Part shown: positions 38,524 to 47,825 of the stretch, piece after piece
How the letters are laid out: each line of letters begins with the position of its first letter
How positions within the stretch are numbered: the stretch's first letter is position 1
Origin: E44-bin32 sp034430595
GTDB taxonomy: Bacteria; Chloroflexota; Anaerolineae; Anaerolineales; E44-bin32
Assembly (NCBI GenBank): GCA_034430595.1
Contig: DAOUEL010000097.1
Span: forward strand, 1 to 64,000
Direction: 5' to 3'
DNA length: 64,000 nucleotides
Notes under the pieces: generated by a model
Database searches by the model: none
The model's input: the letters and a program-made list of their open reading frames with translations, nothing else
Told to the model about the DNA's origin: nothing
Made by a program: the position numbers and the translations under genes

Positions 38524-39504
38524 ATGCAAACCGATCTTCGCGGTCGTGATTTCATCGGCGATCTTGATTTCAGCAAAGAGGAGATCGAGACCATCATCGA
38601 TGTAGCTCTGGATCTGAAGCAAAAACGAGCGCTGGGTGAACCGCATGCCTACCTGCGAGATAAAGTGCTGGCGATGCTGTTCTTCTTCTCCAGCACCCGC
38701 ACACGCGGTTCTTTTGAAGCCGGCATGGCCCAACTCGGCGGGCATGCGGCCTTTATTGAATCGCGCACGACCCAGATTTCGCATGGCGATACCGAGAAGG
38801 AGCTGGGAGAGATCTTTGGCCGCTACTTTGATGGCATTGCGATCCGGCATGTCGAGTTCGGAACCGGAAACCGCTACCTGAACCTGGTGGCCGAAGCTTC
38901 GCGGGTGCCGGTGCTGAACATGCAATGCGAGATTTATCACCCACATCAAATCCTGGCTGACCTGCTCACGATCATCGAGAAGAAGGGCCGCAACCTGCGA
39001 CGCAGGAAGATGGTCGTCTCGTGGGCTTATGCAGCCTCCTATCTGAAGCCAATCTCGGTTCCACAATCACTGATCCTGCAAATGCCGCGTTTCGGCCTGG
39101 ATGTTGTGCTCGCGCATCCGCCCGAGTTCAAGCTGATGCCGGAGATCATGGACCAGGCACGCGAGCAGGCGCGCAAGTTCAAGACCGGATTCGAAGTTAT
39201 CGAGGATATGAGCGAGGCGGTAAAGGATGCCGACATCGTGTACGCTAAATCCTGGGGTCCGTTGATGACCACGCAGGATCCGGACGAGGGCAAGAAAATC
39301 CAGGACAAATACGAATCCTGGCTTGCCGATGAGAAGCTGATGAGCCTGGCTAAGGATGATGCCATCTACATGCATCCGCTTCCGGCTGACAGGAATATCG
39401 AAGTGACGGATGGCGTACTGGAAGGCCCGCACAGTGTCGTCTTCGATGAAGCTGAAAACCGCTTACACGTGCAGAAGGCCGTCATGGCCTTGACGATGCG
39501 TTAG
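38524..39504 (+). CDS. ygeW: YgeW-like carbamoyltransferase
   Basis: The 326-residue product has SSTRTRGSFEAGMAQLGG for carbamoyl phosphate and HPHQILADLL, as in ornithine-type transcarbamoylases. The second half resembles E. coli YgeW closely in pattern: VVSWAYAASYLKPISVPQ, FGLDVVLAHPPEF, ADIVYAKSWGP, and YMHPLPAD. This group has the knotted fold and does not act on ornithine; its natural substrate in purine and urate clusters is not settled from sequence. It begins 39 bases after the first transcarbamoylase, with AAAGGAGGAA upstream, so two paralogues with different acceptor sites are made together. Confidence 0.88.
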   Translation: MQTDLRGRDFIGDLDFSKEEIETIIDVALDLKQKRALGEPHAYLRDKVLAMLFFFSSTRTRGSFEAGMAQLGGHAAFIESRTTQISHGDTEKELGEIFGRYFDGIAIRHVEFGTGNRYLNLVAEASRVPVLNMQCEIYHPHQILADLLTIIEKKGRNLRRRKMVVSWAYAASYLKPISVPQSLILQMPRFGLDVVLAHPPEFKLMPEIMDQAREQARKFKTGFEVIEDMSEAVKDADIVYAKSWGPLMTTQDPDEGKKIQDKYESWLADEKLMSLAKDDAIYMHPLPADRNIEVTDGVLEGPHSVVFDEAENRLHVQKAVMALTMR

Positions 39505-39520
39505 GCCTGGGAGACGATCG

Positions 39521-40477
39521 ATGAGTGAAAACCATACCAGGCGGATCGCGGTGGTAGCTGTCGGAGGCAATTCATTGATCAGCGATAAAGCCCACCAGAC
39601 GATTCCCGATCAGTATCTCGCCGCAGATGAATCGATGAAGCATATCGCTGGCATGATCGAAGCCGGCTGGGAGGTTGTCATAACGCATGGCAACGGACCC
39701 CAGGTCGGATTTATCCTGCGCCGGGCAGAGCTCTCGCTGCATGAACTGCACCCCGTACCGCTGGATTATTGCGGTGCGGATACGCAGGGCGCCATCGGTT
39801 ATATGTTCCAGCAGGCGCTCTATAATGAGTTCCGGCAGCGTGGGATGCAGAAGCAGGCCGCGACGGTCGTCACGCAGGTGCTCGTCGATCGCGATGATCC
39901 AGCTTTCGAAAAGCCGAGCAAACCGATTGGCTCCTTCATGGATGAAGCGACAGCCATGACCCGCTCCGAGAGTGAAGGCTGGGTAGTCGTTGAGGACTCG
40001 GGACGTGGTTGGCGGCGGGTGGTGCCTTCTCCGGCGCCTCGACGTATAATCCAGAAAGATGCCATCCAGTCGCTCATCAATGATGGTTTTACCGTGATTG
40101 GAGTGGGTGGAGGCGGCATACCTGTCATCGAAGACGAGAACGGGGACCTGGTTGGAGTGGAGGCTGTGATCGACAAGGATTTCGCCTCTGCTCTCCTGGC
40201 AGCCGATATCGAGGCAGACCTGCTGCTGATTTCAACCGCGGTTGAGAAAGTTGCCATAAACTTCAATAAACCTGACCAGCAGTGGTTGGACGAAATGAGC
40301 TTGGAGCAGGCGAAGGAATACCTGTCGCAAGGGCACTTCGGCAAAGGCAGTATGGAGCCGAAGATGCGGGCCATTATCAACTTCCTGGAAGCGGGCGGTC
40401 AGCAGGCTTTGATCACCAACCCCGAGAATATCGAACGAGCCCTAGCCGGGGAGACAGGAACCCGGATTGTCCGATAA
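39521..40477 (+). CDS. arcC: Carbamate kinase
   Basis: The 318-residue protein belongs to the amino-acid kinase fold. VVAVGGNSLI, VVITHGNGPQVGFIL, LDYCGADTQGAIGYM, VGGGGIPVI and AVIDKDFASALLA are the characteristic carbamate-kinase blocks. It converts carbamoyl phosphate and ADP into ATP plus carbamate, the energy-yielding last step of allantoin, arginine or urate fermentation. E. coli has the similar YqeA in the ygeW region. It follows the two carbamoyltransferases with a 16-base gap. Confidence 0.95.
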   Translation: MSENHTRRIAVVAVGGNSLISDKAHQTIPDQYLAADESMKHIAGMIEAGWEVVITHGNGPQVGFILRRAELSLHELHPVPLDYCGADTQGAIGYMFQQALYNEFRQRGMQKQAATVVTQVLVDRDDPAFEKPSKPIGSFMDEATAMTRSESEGWVVVEDSGRGWRRVVPSPAPRRIIQKDAIQSLINDGFTVIGVGGGGIPVIEDENGDLVGVEAVIDKDFASALLAADIEADLLLISTAVEKVAINFNKPDQQWLDEMSLEQAKEYLSQGHFGKGSMEPKMRAIINFLEAGGQQALITNPENIERALAGETGTRIVR

Positions 40478-40592
40478 GAGGATCACGGAGAAGTCCATCC
40501 GAATCCTAAAGGAGGTGGTTCTCGCTCATACTGCTTCACCCGTATCACCTTACCAACCCTAGTTGAGAATCCTATTCAGGAGGAGTAACGAG

Positions 40593-41810
40593 ATGTCTCG
40601 AAGCAAGATGCTCGGCCTGGTCGTGCTGACTGCAGTCCTGGCGTTGATCCTCGCCGCATGTGGCGGCGGACAAGCGACCCCTGAGGTTGTCGGTGGATTT
40701 GAAATCCCGGCAGTCGAAGAGGGCAAGTTCAATGTCGCCATGGTGCTGATTGGCCCGCACGATGACGGCGGGTGGTCGCAGTCCCATTACGAGGGCCTCG
40801 AGTACGTTGCGGAAAACGTCCCCAACGTGCATGTCGCCTACGTCGAGAACGTGCCGGAAGGAACTGAATCAGAGCAGGTTTTCCGCAGCTTATCCCGCAA
40901 GGGCTTTGATCTGATCTTCGGCACCTCTTTCGGTTTCATGGATCCGATGGAAACCGTGGCTGCTGACTTCCCCGATACAACGTACATCCATATTAGCGGC
41001 TATAAGACGAACGGCTCAAACTTCGGGAACCTCTTCGGTGCGATGGAGGACATGAAATACCTGGCCGGCATGCTGGCCGGCGCCCGCGCAAAAATGGATG
41101 GTAATCCCAAGCTTGGCTATATGGCGACCTTCCCCATCCCGGAGGAGATCCGCCTGGGCAACGCCATCGCCCTCGGCATGCGTGAAACCTGCCCTGAGTG
41201 CACGATGGATGTGCGCTGGCTCAATACGTGGCATGACCCGATCATCGAGAAGGACGGCGCGGCTTCACTCTTTGACGGTGGGGCACAGGTCGTCTTCACC
41301 GGCGCTGACACGCCAGCCGTAGCTGACGTGGCCCAGGAGAAGGGCAAATGGGGCATCACCTACGACTGGTACGGCTCCTGCAAGGTTGATGCCTGCCTCA
41401 CGGCTCCGTACTGGAACTGGGGCCCGGTCTATGCCGGCATCACCCAGGGCCTGATCGACGGCACTTACGAAGTCGGCTTCCAGTACTTTGAAGCGGATTC
41501 GGGTGGCCTCGGCTTGTACGGTTTCATGGAAGGCCAGGACCTGACATCAGGCTTGGCTGACCTCCCGGCCGATGTGATTACCAAGGTACAGGATACCCTT
41601 GATCAAATGCTGGCGGGTAATTTCACCCGCTTCGACGTCTTCTCCGGACCGATCTATGACAATCAGGGTAACCTGATCATCCCGGCCGGTGAGAAGTTTG
41701 AATATGCAGACATCGATCAGTTCCCGCCTGGCGCTCCGGGTCTGGAGTGCAAGTACTGCATGTACTGGTGGGCGGAGGGCATCACGGCCGAACTACCAGC
41801 ACTCGAGTAA
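40593..41810 (+). CDS. BMP-family nucleoside-binding lipoprotein
   Basis: The 405-residue product starts at the ATG with GGAGGAG upstream (the frame opens ten codons earlier). A lipoprotein signal ends in LAAC (C23). The mature part is a BMP/PnrA-type periplasmic-binding fold: FNVAMVLIGPHDDGGWSQSHYEGLEYV, GFDLIFGTSFGFMDPM, and YLAGMLAGARA. Relatives bind purine nucleosides. Cysteine pairs ETCPECT and ECKYCMY are unusual for the family. With the next three genes it makes a full importer. Confidence 0.9.
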   Translation: MSRSKMLGLVVLTAVLALILAACGGGQATPEVVGGFEIPAVEEGKFNVAMVLIGPHDDGGWSQSHYEGLEYVAENVPNVHVAYVENVPEGTESEQVFRSLSRKGFDLIFGTSFGFMDPMETVAADFPDTTYIHISGYKTNGSNFGNLFGAMEDMKYLAGMLAGARAKMDGNPKLGYMATFPIPEEIRLGNAIALGMRETCPECTMDVRWLNTWHDPIIEKDGAASLFDGGAQVVFTGADTPAVADVAQEKGKWGITYDWYGSCKVDACLTAPYWNWGPVYAGITQGLIDGTYEVGFQYFEADSGGLGLYGFMEGQDLTSGLADLPADVITKVQDTLDQMLAGNFTRFDVFSGPIYDNQGNLIIPAGEKFEYADIDQFPPGAPGLECKYCMYWWAEGITAELPALE

Positions 41811-41831
41811 TCTGCTAGCTGCGATGTAACC

Positions 41832-41861
41832 GGGTCGACGCCCGTACGCGGGCGTCGACCC
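41832..41861 (+). other. Very stable hairpin between binding protein and ATPase genes
   Basis: GGGTCGACGCCCG (41832-41844) pairs perfectly with the 13 bases at 41849-41861 around a four-base loop. No T-run follows. Such intercistronic hairpins usually protect the upstream message and let the binding protein be made in excess. Confidence 0.7.
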
Positions 41862-41900
41862 ACTCTCTCCTCAACAGATGCAAGGTCCAAAGGTGGGCGC

Positions 41901-43472
41901 ATGGAAAGCCATTTGTATGCGGTAGAGATGAAAAGCATCACCAAGGAATTTCCGGGGGTGCTCGCCAATCAGGACGTTGATTTCAACCTGCAAAAGGGTG
42001 AAATCCATGCTTTGCTCGGTGAAAACGGCGCCGGCAAGAGCACGCTGATGAACATCCTTACCGGGCTGTACCGGCCTGAGCGGGGGACGATCCTGGTCAA
42101 CGGCGAGGTGGTTGAATTTCGCTCACCGCGGGATGCCATCAATCACGGGATCGGAATGGTCCATCAGCATTTCATGCTCGTCCCAACCCAGTCTGTTACT
42201 GAGAATGTTCTGCTTGGATTGGATGAGCCGCGCTTTAAACTGAACTTATCCCATTATCATCAGGTAATTTCCGACCTCGGAGAACAATACGGCCTGCACG
42301 TGGATCCACGCGCCAAGATCTGGCAGCTTTCGGTTGGCGAACAGCAGCGGGTGGAGATCCTGAAAGTCCTCTACCGGGGTGCGACGGTGCTTGTGTTGGA
42401 TGAACCGACCGCCGTCCTGGCTCCGCAGGAGATCGACGAACTCTTTCATACCCTGCGCTCGATGACGAAGGAGGGCAAATCGATCATCTTCATCAGCCAT
42501 AAGCTGGATGAAGTCATGGCGATTGCCGATCGCATCACGGTCTTGCGCAAAGGCAAGGTCAGCGCAGCCGGACTGGAAACTTCAACCACGAACAAGCAGG
42601 AGCTTGCAAACATGATGGTCGGGCGGGAGGTTCTTTTCCGCCTCGAGAAGGTGGAGCAGGAACCAGGCGAAGTTGTGCTCGGGATCGAGGATTTGCAGGC
42701 CGAAAATGATAAAGGACTGCCGGCACTGCGCGGAATCTCGCTCGAGGTCCGGGCCGGAGAGATCGTAGGCCTGGCGGGGGTAGCAGGCAACGGGCAGCGC
42801 GAACTGGCCGACGTGATCACTGGCTTGAGACCGGCGACGGGTGGATGCGTTCGGGTGTATGGCCAGGTCCTGGTCGGCGAGGGCTGTCAGGAACCGCGCG
42901 GGAGCAATATGGTCCGGACGATCATCGATGCTGGTGTTTCGCACATCCCCGAGGATCGAACGCATGTTGGTTCTTCTCCCAACTTGAGCCTGACCGACAA
43001 TGCAATTATGAAGGGCTACCGCCAGGCGCCGATTGCACGTGGCTGGTCGATCGATCATTCGACAGCGAGGGAATATACGCAGGGTTTGAAGTCGGCTTAC
43101 GACATCATGGCCCCGACGGTCGATACATTGGCTCGCCTGCTTTCAGGAGGCAATTTGCAGCGCCTGATCCTGGCGCGCGAGATTTCGAGCGAACCGCGGT
43201 TGATGATTGCCATGCAGCCCACGCGTGGGCTCGACGTGGGCGCGATCGAAGGCGTTCAGCGGCTGCTGCTTGAACAGCGGGCGAACGGTGCCGCGATCCT
43301 GCTTGTTTCTGAGGAGCTGGAAGAACTCATTTCGCTGTCCGACCGGATCTACGTCATCTATGAAGGCCGGATCATGGGTGAGACACGCAAAGCCGATCCC
43401 GGCATGCTTGGCCAGATGATGACCGGAACCAGACTGGAAGATATCGCATCCAACCACGAGGTGCGGCCATGA
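41901..43472 (+). CDS. Nucleoside ABC transporter, double ATP-binding protein
   Basis: The 523-residue protein has two nucleotide-binding domains. The first has a normal Walker A (GENGAGKST), a signature LSVGEQQR and VLVLDEPTAVL. The second has GVAGNGQRE in place of Walker A, LSGGNLQR, and QPTRGLD. This split is normal for the sugar/nucleoside (YufO, RbsA) group, where the second site is degenerate. It would energise the two permeases and the BMP-type binding protein. Its stop overlaps the first permease start. Confidence 0.92.
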   Translation: MESHLYAVEMKSITKEFPGVLANQDVDFNLQKGEIHALLGENGAGKSTLMNILTGLYRPERGTILVNGEVVEFRSPRDAINHGIGMVHQHFMLVPTQSVTENVLLGLDEPRFKLNLSHYHQVISDLGEQYGLHVDPRAKIWQLSVGEQQRVEILKVLYRGATVLVLDEPTAVLAPQEIDELFHTLRSMTKEGKSIIFISHKLDEVMAIADRITVLRKGKVSAAGLETSTTNKQELANMMVGREVLFRLEKVEQEPGEVVLGIEDLQAENDKGLPALRGISLEVRAGEIVGLAGVAGNGQRELADVITGLRPATGGCVRVYGQVLVGEGCQEPRGSNMVRTIIDAGVSHIPEDRTHVGSSPNLSLTDNAIMKGYRQAPIARGWSIDHSTAREYTQGLKSAYDIMAPTVDTLARLLSGGNLQRLILAREISSEPRLMIAMQPTRGLDVGAIEGVQRLLLEQRANGAAILLVSEELEELISLSDRIYVIYEGRIMGETRKADPGMLGQMMTGTRLEDIASNHEVRP

Positions 43473-44596
43473 GCCTGGTCGGAACAAGCCGTTCGAAATT
43501 CAAGTTCCCATACCGTTTTCGGGTCGAACCACGCCTGAAGCAGCCCGGATGGCTTTCAGCAGTGATCTCACTCGGCGCGGTGGTGCTGGCGCTGATTATT
43601 GGTGGAGTGATCCTGCTCATCGTCGGTGGCAACCCCCTGCGGGCTTACGGCTTTATGGCCAAGGCTGCCTTCGGCGATCTCGGTGTGATCTCAGACACGC
43701 TGACGAAAGCAACCCCGCTGATCCTGGTCTCCCTTGCCGCCGTGATTGCCTTCCGCATGCGGCTTTGGAACATCGGAGCGGAAGGTCAGTTTTTCATCGG
43801 TGCTTTCGGAGCAAGCGCCGTGGTGCTGACCCCACTCCTGCCGCCCACGACTTCACCCTGGCTGATGATTCCAGCCATGGTGATCGCCGGGATGGTAACC
43901 GGGGCGATATGGGGCTTTATCCCCGGCTTTCTCAAAGCTCGCCTGAATGTGAACGAGATCATCACAACGCTGATGATGAACTATATTGCAGTTGCATGGA
44001 ACAACTTCTTTATTTTTGCCGTGTGGTCGGAAGGCGGGTTCCAGATGACCCCGCAGTTTCCAAAATCAGCCTGGCTGCCGCGCCTGACAGACCTGTCATC
44101 CCAGATACCGGCCTTCCGAGGGCTCACGACACATCTCGGGCTGGTTTTCGGTTTGATTGCGGCGGTTGTTGTGTGGTGGATCCTCTATCGCAGCCGCTGG
44201 GGATATGAGATTCGTCTCATCGGTGACAACCCGCGTGCGGCGCGCTATGCGGGAATAAATATCGTGCGCAATACCGTGCTGGTGATGATGCTTTCGGGTG
44301 CGCTGGCAGGTTTGGCCGGCATGGCAGAAATCTCGGGTGTCGTCCACCGGCTGCAGGGAGCGATCTCACCTGGTTATGGTTTCACCGGCATCATTATCGC
44401 CTGGCTGTCGAAGCTCAATCCGCTGCTGGTCGTCCCGATTTCAGTGCTCTTCGGAGGGCTCATACTTGCCGGGCGTGAGATTCAGCCCTCAGGCTTGCCC
44501 ATGCTGATCCAGGGCATCATCCTGGTCTGCCTTATCGCCAGCGACTTTCTGCTCCGCTATCGGGTGAGACTGACCTCGCGGGTTGAGGAGTCCTAG
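43469..44596 (+). CDS. Nucleoside ABC transporter permease (YufP-like)
   Basis: The 375-residue protein has about nine hydrophobic segments and the permease signature GDNPRAARYAGINIVRNTVLVMMLSGALAGLAGM, found in BPD_transp_2 nucleoside permeases. ITTLMMNYIAV and RMRLWNIGAEGQFFIG are further family marks. The start overlaps the ATPase stop by ATGA, so production is coupled. Confidence 0.9.
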   Translation: MSLVGTSRSKFKFPYRFRVEPRLKQPGWLSAVISLGAVVLALIIGGVILLIVGGNPLRAYGFMAKAAFGDLGVISDTLTKATPLILVSLAAVIAFRMRLWNIGAEGQFFIGAFGASAVVLTPLLPPTTSPWLMIPAMVIAGMVTGAIWGFIPGFLKARLNVNEIITTLMMNYIAVAWNNFFIFAVWSEGGFQMTPQFPKSAWLPRLTDLSSQIPAFRGLTTHLGLVFGLIAAVVVWWILYRSRWGYEIRLIGDNPRAARYAGINIVRNTVLVMMLSGALAGLAGMAEISGVVHRLQGAISPGYGFTGIIIAWLSKLNPLLVVPISVLFGGLILAGREIQPSGLPMLIQGIILVCLIASDFLLRYRVRLTSRVEES

Positions 44597-44598
44597 TT

Positions 44599-45567
44599 AT
44601 GGACGCCATCATCATTCTTCAGGCCGGAGTCGCCTCGGGCACTGTGCTCTTGTTCGCCACGCTGGGAGAGATCCTGGCCGAGCGTTCCGGAATTCTCAAC
44701 CTCGGACTGGAAGGCATGATGTTAATCGGGGCGATGGCTGCCTTCAGCACTGCCCTTTCCACCGGCAGCCCATGGCTGGGAGTTCTGATGGCGATGCTGA
44801 TCGCAGGATTGCTCAGCCAGGTTCACGCGCTAATCAGCATCCAATTCCAGGCCGATCAGGTGGTAAGCGGCCTGGCGCTCACCTTTCTCGGCACCGGGTT
44901 GAGCCTGGTTTTCGGAGAAGGATTGAGCAAGGCCGGCGCGATTTCACTCCTGCCGTCGTTCTCCATTCCGGGCCTGGTCTCGATCCCGGTCCTGGGGCCA
45001 ATCCTGTTCCAGGATCAGAGCATCATGGTTTACCTGGGTTACTTGATGATCCCGCTCGTCTGGTACTACATCAACCGAACACGCCCCGGAATGCACCTGC
45101 GAGCCGTTGGGGAATTTCCCGCCGCGGCGGATGCGCTCGGGATTAACGTTGCCCGCCTGCGCTACTTCTACGTCTTCGTCGGAGGGATGTTCGCTGGACT
45201 GGCCGGGGCGACGATCAGCCTGGCAGTCTCCCCGGGTTGGTTCAGCCAGCTGACTACCTCCGGGCAGGGATGGATCGCGATCGGGTTGGTGATTTTCGCC
45301 CAATGGGATCCGATTCGTGCTGCAGGTGGGTCGTATGCCTTCGGGGCACTACGGCGGTTGATCTTGGATATTCAAGGACCTACGAAGCTGTTTGGGCTTC
45401 GGAACCCCTTTTACTTCAACCCGTATTGGGGCTTTTTCCTGCAAATGCTGCCGTACGCATTCACGATCATCGTGCTTATCATCGGCTCACGGGAGGCTAT
45501 CCGCAAACGGCTGGGCGCACCAGCCGCCCTGGGACTGCCCTATATCCGTGGAGAGCGAGGGCTGTAG
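44599..45567 (+). CDS. Nucleoside ABC transporter permease (YufQ-like)
   Basis: The 322-residue protein is the smaller partner permease: LAERSGILNLGLEGMMLIGAMAAF at the start, GEFPAAADALGINVARLRYFYVFVGGMFAGLAGA in the middle, and about eight to nine hydrophobic segments. It follows the first permease by two bases. Together they form the heterodimeric channel of the nucleoside importer. Confidence 0.9.
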   Translation: MDAIIILQAGVASGTVLLFATLGEILAERSGILNLGLEGMMLIGAMAAFSTALSTGSPWLGVLMAMLIAGLLSQVHALISIQFQADQVVSGLALTFLGTGLSLVFGEGLSKAGAISLLPSFSIPGLVSIPVLGPILFQDQSIMVYLGYLMIPLVWYYINRTRPGMHLRAVGEFPAAADALGINVARLRYFYVFVGGMFAGLAGATISLAVSPGWFSQLTTSGQGWIAIGLVIFAQWDPIRAAGGSYAFGALRRLILDIQGPTKLFGLRNPFYFNPYWGFFLQMLPYAFTIIVLIIGSREAIRKRLGAPAALGLPYIRGERGL

Positions 45568-45568
45568 C

Positions 45569-46831
45569 TTGAGCGCGTTCAGCGGATACGCCTGCTCGAT
45601 TTGTGGGAAGCGTTACACACCGCAGGAGGTTACCTACACCTGCCCGGACGATGGCGGCAACCTGAATGTGCTCCTCGATTGGGAGCAGATCAAGGCTGAT
45701 TGGTCACCGGCGCAAATCGCGAAATCAAGAGATTGGTCAATCTGGCGTTATCTCCCCCTGCTGCCGGTGGGCGATCCGGGGTGCTGGGGCACGCCGCTCC
45801 GGTCCGTAGGGTGGACACCGATTTACGATGCGGCGTCGCTTGCGGCAGAGGTCGGGGTTAGGATACTGTGGTTGAAGGATGACGGCCGTAATCCGACCGC
45901 TTCCTTCAAGGATCGCGCCAGCGCTGTCGCGGTAGCTCGAGCGCGTGAAATTGGAGCGCAGGTCGTGATCACTGCCTCCACCGGTAATGCCGGCGCAGCG
46001 CTGGCGGGTATGGCGGCCGCTGCCGGCGTGCAAGCGATCATCCTCGCCCCGAAAAGTGCCCCCCCGGCTAAGATCGCCCAGCTGCTGATCTTCGGCGCCC
46101 GGGTGATTCTGGTCGATGGTACTTACGATGATGCCTTCGATCTCAGCTTATCAGCTGCAGCGGAGTTCGATTGGTACTGCCGCAACACGGGCTACAACCC
46201 GTTTACCGCCGAAGGCAAGAAAACCGCCGCTTTCGAGATTGCCGAGCAGCTCTCGAATGCAGAGCGGGTCGATCGCTGGCATGTGCCGGATGCGGTCCTG
46301 GTCTCCGTCGGAGATGGCAACATCATCTCTGGAATACATAAGGGCTTTAAGGATTTATACGAACTCGGGTGGATCGAGCGCGTCCCACGCATTTTCGGGA
46401 TTCAATCGACCGGGTCTGCTGCGATCACAAATGCCTACCGGGCTGGCACGGAGCAGATCGAACCGGTGCAGGCTGATACGCTGGCCGACAGCATCTCGGT
46501 CGACCGGCCACGCGATGGGGTGCGGGCGCTGCGGGCTGCGACCGAGACCGGTGGAGCCTACCTGGCGGTGCCAGATGATTCGATTCTCGATGCCATTGCA
46601 GAGCTGGGAAGCCGGGTCGGGCTTTTCGCCGAACCAGCCGGCGCCACCCCGTATGCTGGACTGAAGGCGGCCTGCGAGGCGGGTCTCCTGGGAGCGAACG
46701 ATGAGGTGCTGGTGGTGATCACGGGCAGCGGACTGAAGGATGTCCGGGCTGCCATGCAGGCTGCTGGTGAAGCGAGCGTGATCGAGCCCACGCTTGATGC
46801 TCTGCGCATTGAACTGGAAAAGAAGGCGTAG
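45569..46831 (+). CDS. Threonine synthase-like PLP enzyme with zinc-ribbon N-terminus
   Basis: A TTG at 45569, one base after the permease stop, gives 420 residues. The N-terminus has a CxxC ribbon (YACSICGKRY, TYTCPDDGG) and then a fold-type II PLP core: KDDGRNPTASFKDRAS with the PLP lysine, TASTGNAGAALAGMAAAAG, and a glycine-rich phosphate cup. This layout is known from threonine synthases and related lyases. In this setting it may instead be an ammonia-lyase, like E. coli YgeX, but it is not obviously YgeX. The frame opens far upstream, inside the permease gene, which is not credible. Confidence 0.8.
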   Translation: MSAFSGYACSICGKRYTPQEVTYTCPDDGGNLNVLLDWEQIKADWSPAQIAKSRDWSIWRYLPLLPVGDPGCWGTPLRSVGWTPIYDAASLAAEVGVRILWLKDDGRNPTASFKDRASAVAVARAREIGAQVVITASTGNAGAALAGMAAAAGVQAIILAPKSAPPAKIAQLLIFGARVILVDGTYDDAFDLSLSAAAEFDWYCRNTGYNPFTAEGKKTAAFEIAEQLSNAERVDRWHVPDAVLVSVGDGNIISGIHKGFKDLYELGWIERVPRIFGIQSTGSAAITNAYRAGTEQIEPVQADTLADSISVDRPRDGVRALRAATETGGAYLAVPDDSILDAIAELGSRVGLFAEPAGATPYAGLKAACEAGLLGANDEVLVVITGSGLKDVRAAMQAAGEASVIEPTLDALRIELEKKA

Positions 46832-46841
46832 GAGACACCCT

Positions 46842-47825
46842 ATGGCCGAACAGGCCGTGAAATACACTATCGCTGTACCGGTCTTCAATGAAATTGACTC
46901 GCTGCCCGAGCTGTATCACCGCATCACCGCAGTGATGAATGACCTGGGCGAACCATGGGAGCTGATCTTGATCGACGATGGATCAACCGACGGTTCGCGT
47001 GAGTGGATTGCATCAAAGGCGGTTGAAGACCAGCACGTGAGACCGGTCATTTTCGCTCGCAACTTCGGCCATCAGATCGGGGTCACAGCCGGCCTCGACT
47101 TCAGCCGCGGCCAGGCTGTGGTCATCATGGATGCGGACCTGCAGGACCCGCCGGAGGTCATCCCGGATCTCGTTGAACGCTGGCAGCAGGGTTATGAAGT
47201 CGTCTACGCGATACGGGCCGAGCGGGAAGGGGAGACTTTTTTCAAGCGTCTAACGGCGGCGCTCTTCTACCGGCTGATCAACCGAATTACAGATGTAGAC
47301 ATTCCCGTGGACACCGGTGACTTTCGGCTGATGGATCGCGCCGTGGTGGAGGCGCTTTCCAGCATGCGGGAACAGCACCGCTTCCCGCGCGCGATGGTGG
47401 CTTGGGTGGGGTTCAAGCAGATCGGCGTCCCCTACCGCCGGGCAGCGCGCTTTGCGGGCGAGACGAAATATCCTTTCCGCAAGATGCTCAGGCTGGCGTT
47501 GAATGCCATCACGGGTTTTTCGTACTTCCCATTGCAGATTGCAACTTACCTGGGCTTTGTCAGTGCCGGGTTGAGCATCCTGGGGATCCCCGTGGTTGCG
47601 GTCCTCAGGTTGGTGGGCAACCAGGCGTTTTTCGGCCAGGCCAGCACGCTAATCGCTGTGCTCTTTCTTGGTGGTGTTCAACTGATTTCGCTCGGCATCC
47701 TGGGAGAGTACATCGGCCGCATTTATGACGAAGCCAAAGGCCGGCCACTTTATATCGTTCGAGATATGCAGCGTGAGCACGACAAGACAAATTCGAAAAA
47801 TGAAGGAGAGCAGGAGAGCTCATGA
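46842..47825 (+). CDS. Family 2 glycosyltransferase, polyprenyl-phosphate type
   Basis: The 327-residue product has an N-terminal GT-A fold (VPVFNEIDSLPEL, LIDDGSTDGS, IMDADLQDPPEVIPDLV) with the DxD-type motif, the ARNFGHQIGVTAGLD segment and DTGDFRLMDR, and two C-terminal membrane helices. This is the DPM1/GtrB-like layout, in which a sugar is moved to undecaprenyl phosphate. The ATG at 46842 with GGAG is preferred over a longer frame. It sits between two PLP enzymes and its stop overlaps the next start by ATGA, although no link to nucleobase metabolism is evident. Confidence 0.88.
   Translation: MAEQAVKYTIAVPVFNEIDSLPELYHRITAVMNDLGEPWELILIDDGSTDGSREWIASKAVEDQHVRPVIFARNFGHQIGVTAGLDFSRGQAVVIMDADLQDPPEVIPDLVERWQQGYEVVYAIRAEREGETFFKRLTAALFYRLINRITDVDIPVDTGDFRLMDRAVVEALSSMREQHRFPRAMVAWVGFKQIGVPYRRAARFAGETKYPFRKMLRLALNAITGFSYFPLQIATYLGFVSAGLSILGIPVVAVLRLVGNQAFFGQASTLIAVLFLGGVQLISLGILGEYIGRIYDEAKGRPLYIVRDMQREHDKTNSKNEGEQESS

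Noticed and set aside
37561..39066. A 501-codon open frame on the minus strand across both carbamoyltransferase genes
   Set aside because: It mirrors the codon pattern of two clearly homologous plus-strand genes, has no family motif, and has no sensible promoter or ribosome binding site.
40478..40592. A small gene behind the AAAGGAGGTGG sequence near 40508
   Set aside because: No ATG or suitable start lies at the right distance, and the frame is under 20 codons; the true site for the BMP gene is the later GGAGGAG.
42760..42800. Loss of Walker A in the second half of the nucleoside transporter ATPase as a defect
   Set aside because: A degenerate second site is normal in this RbsA/YufO group.
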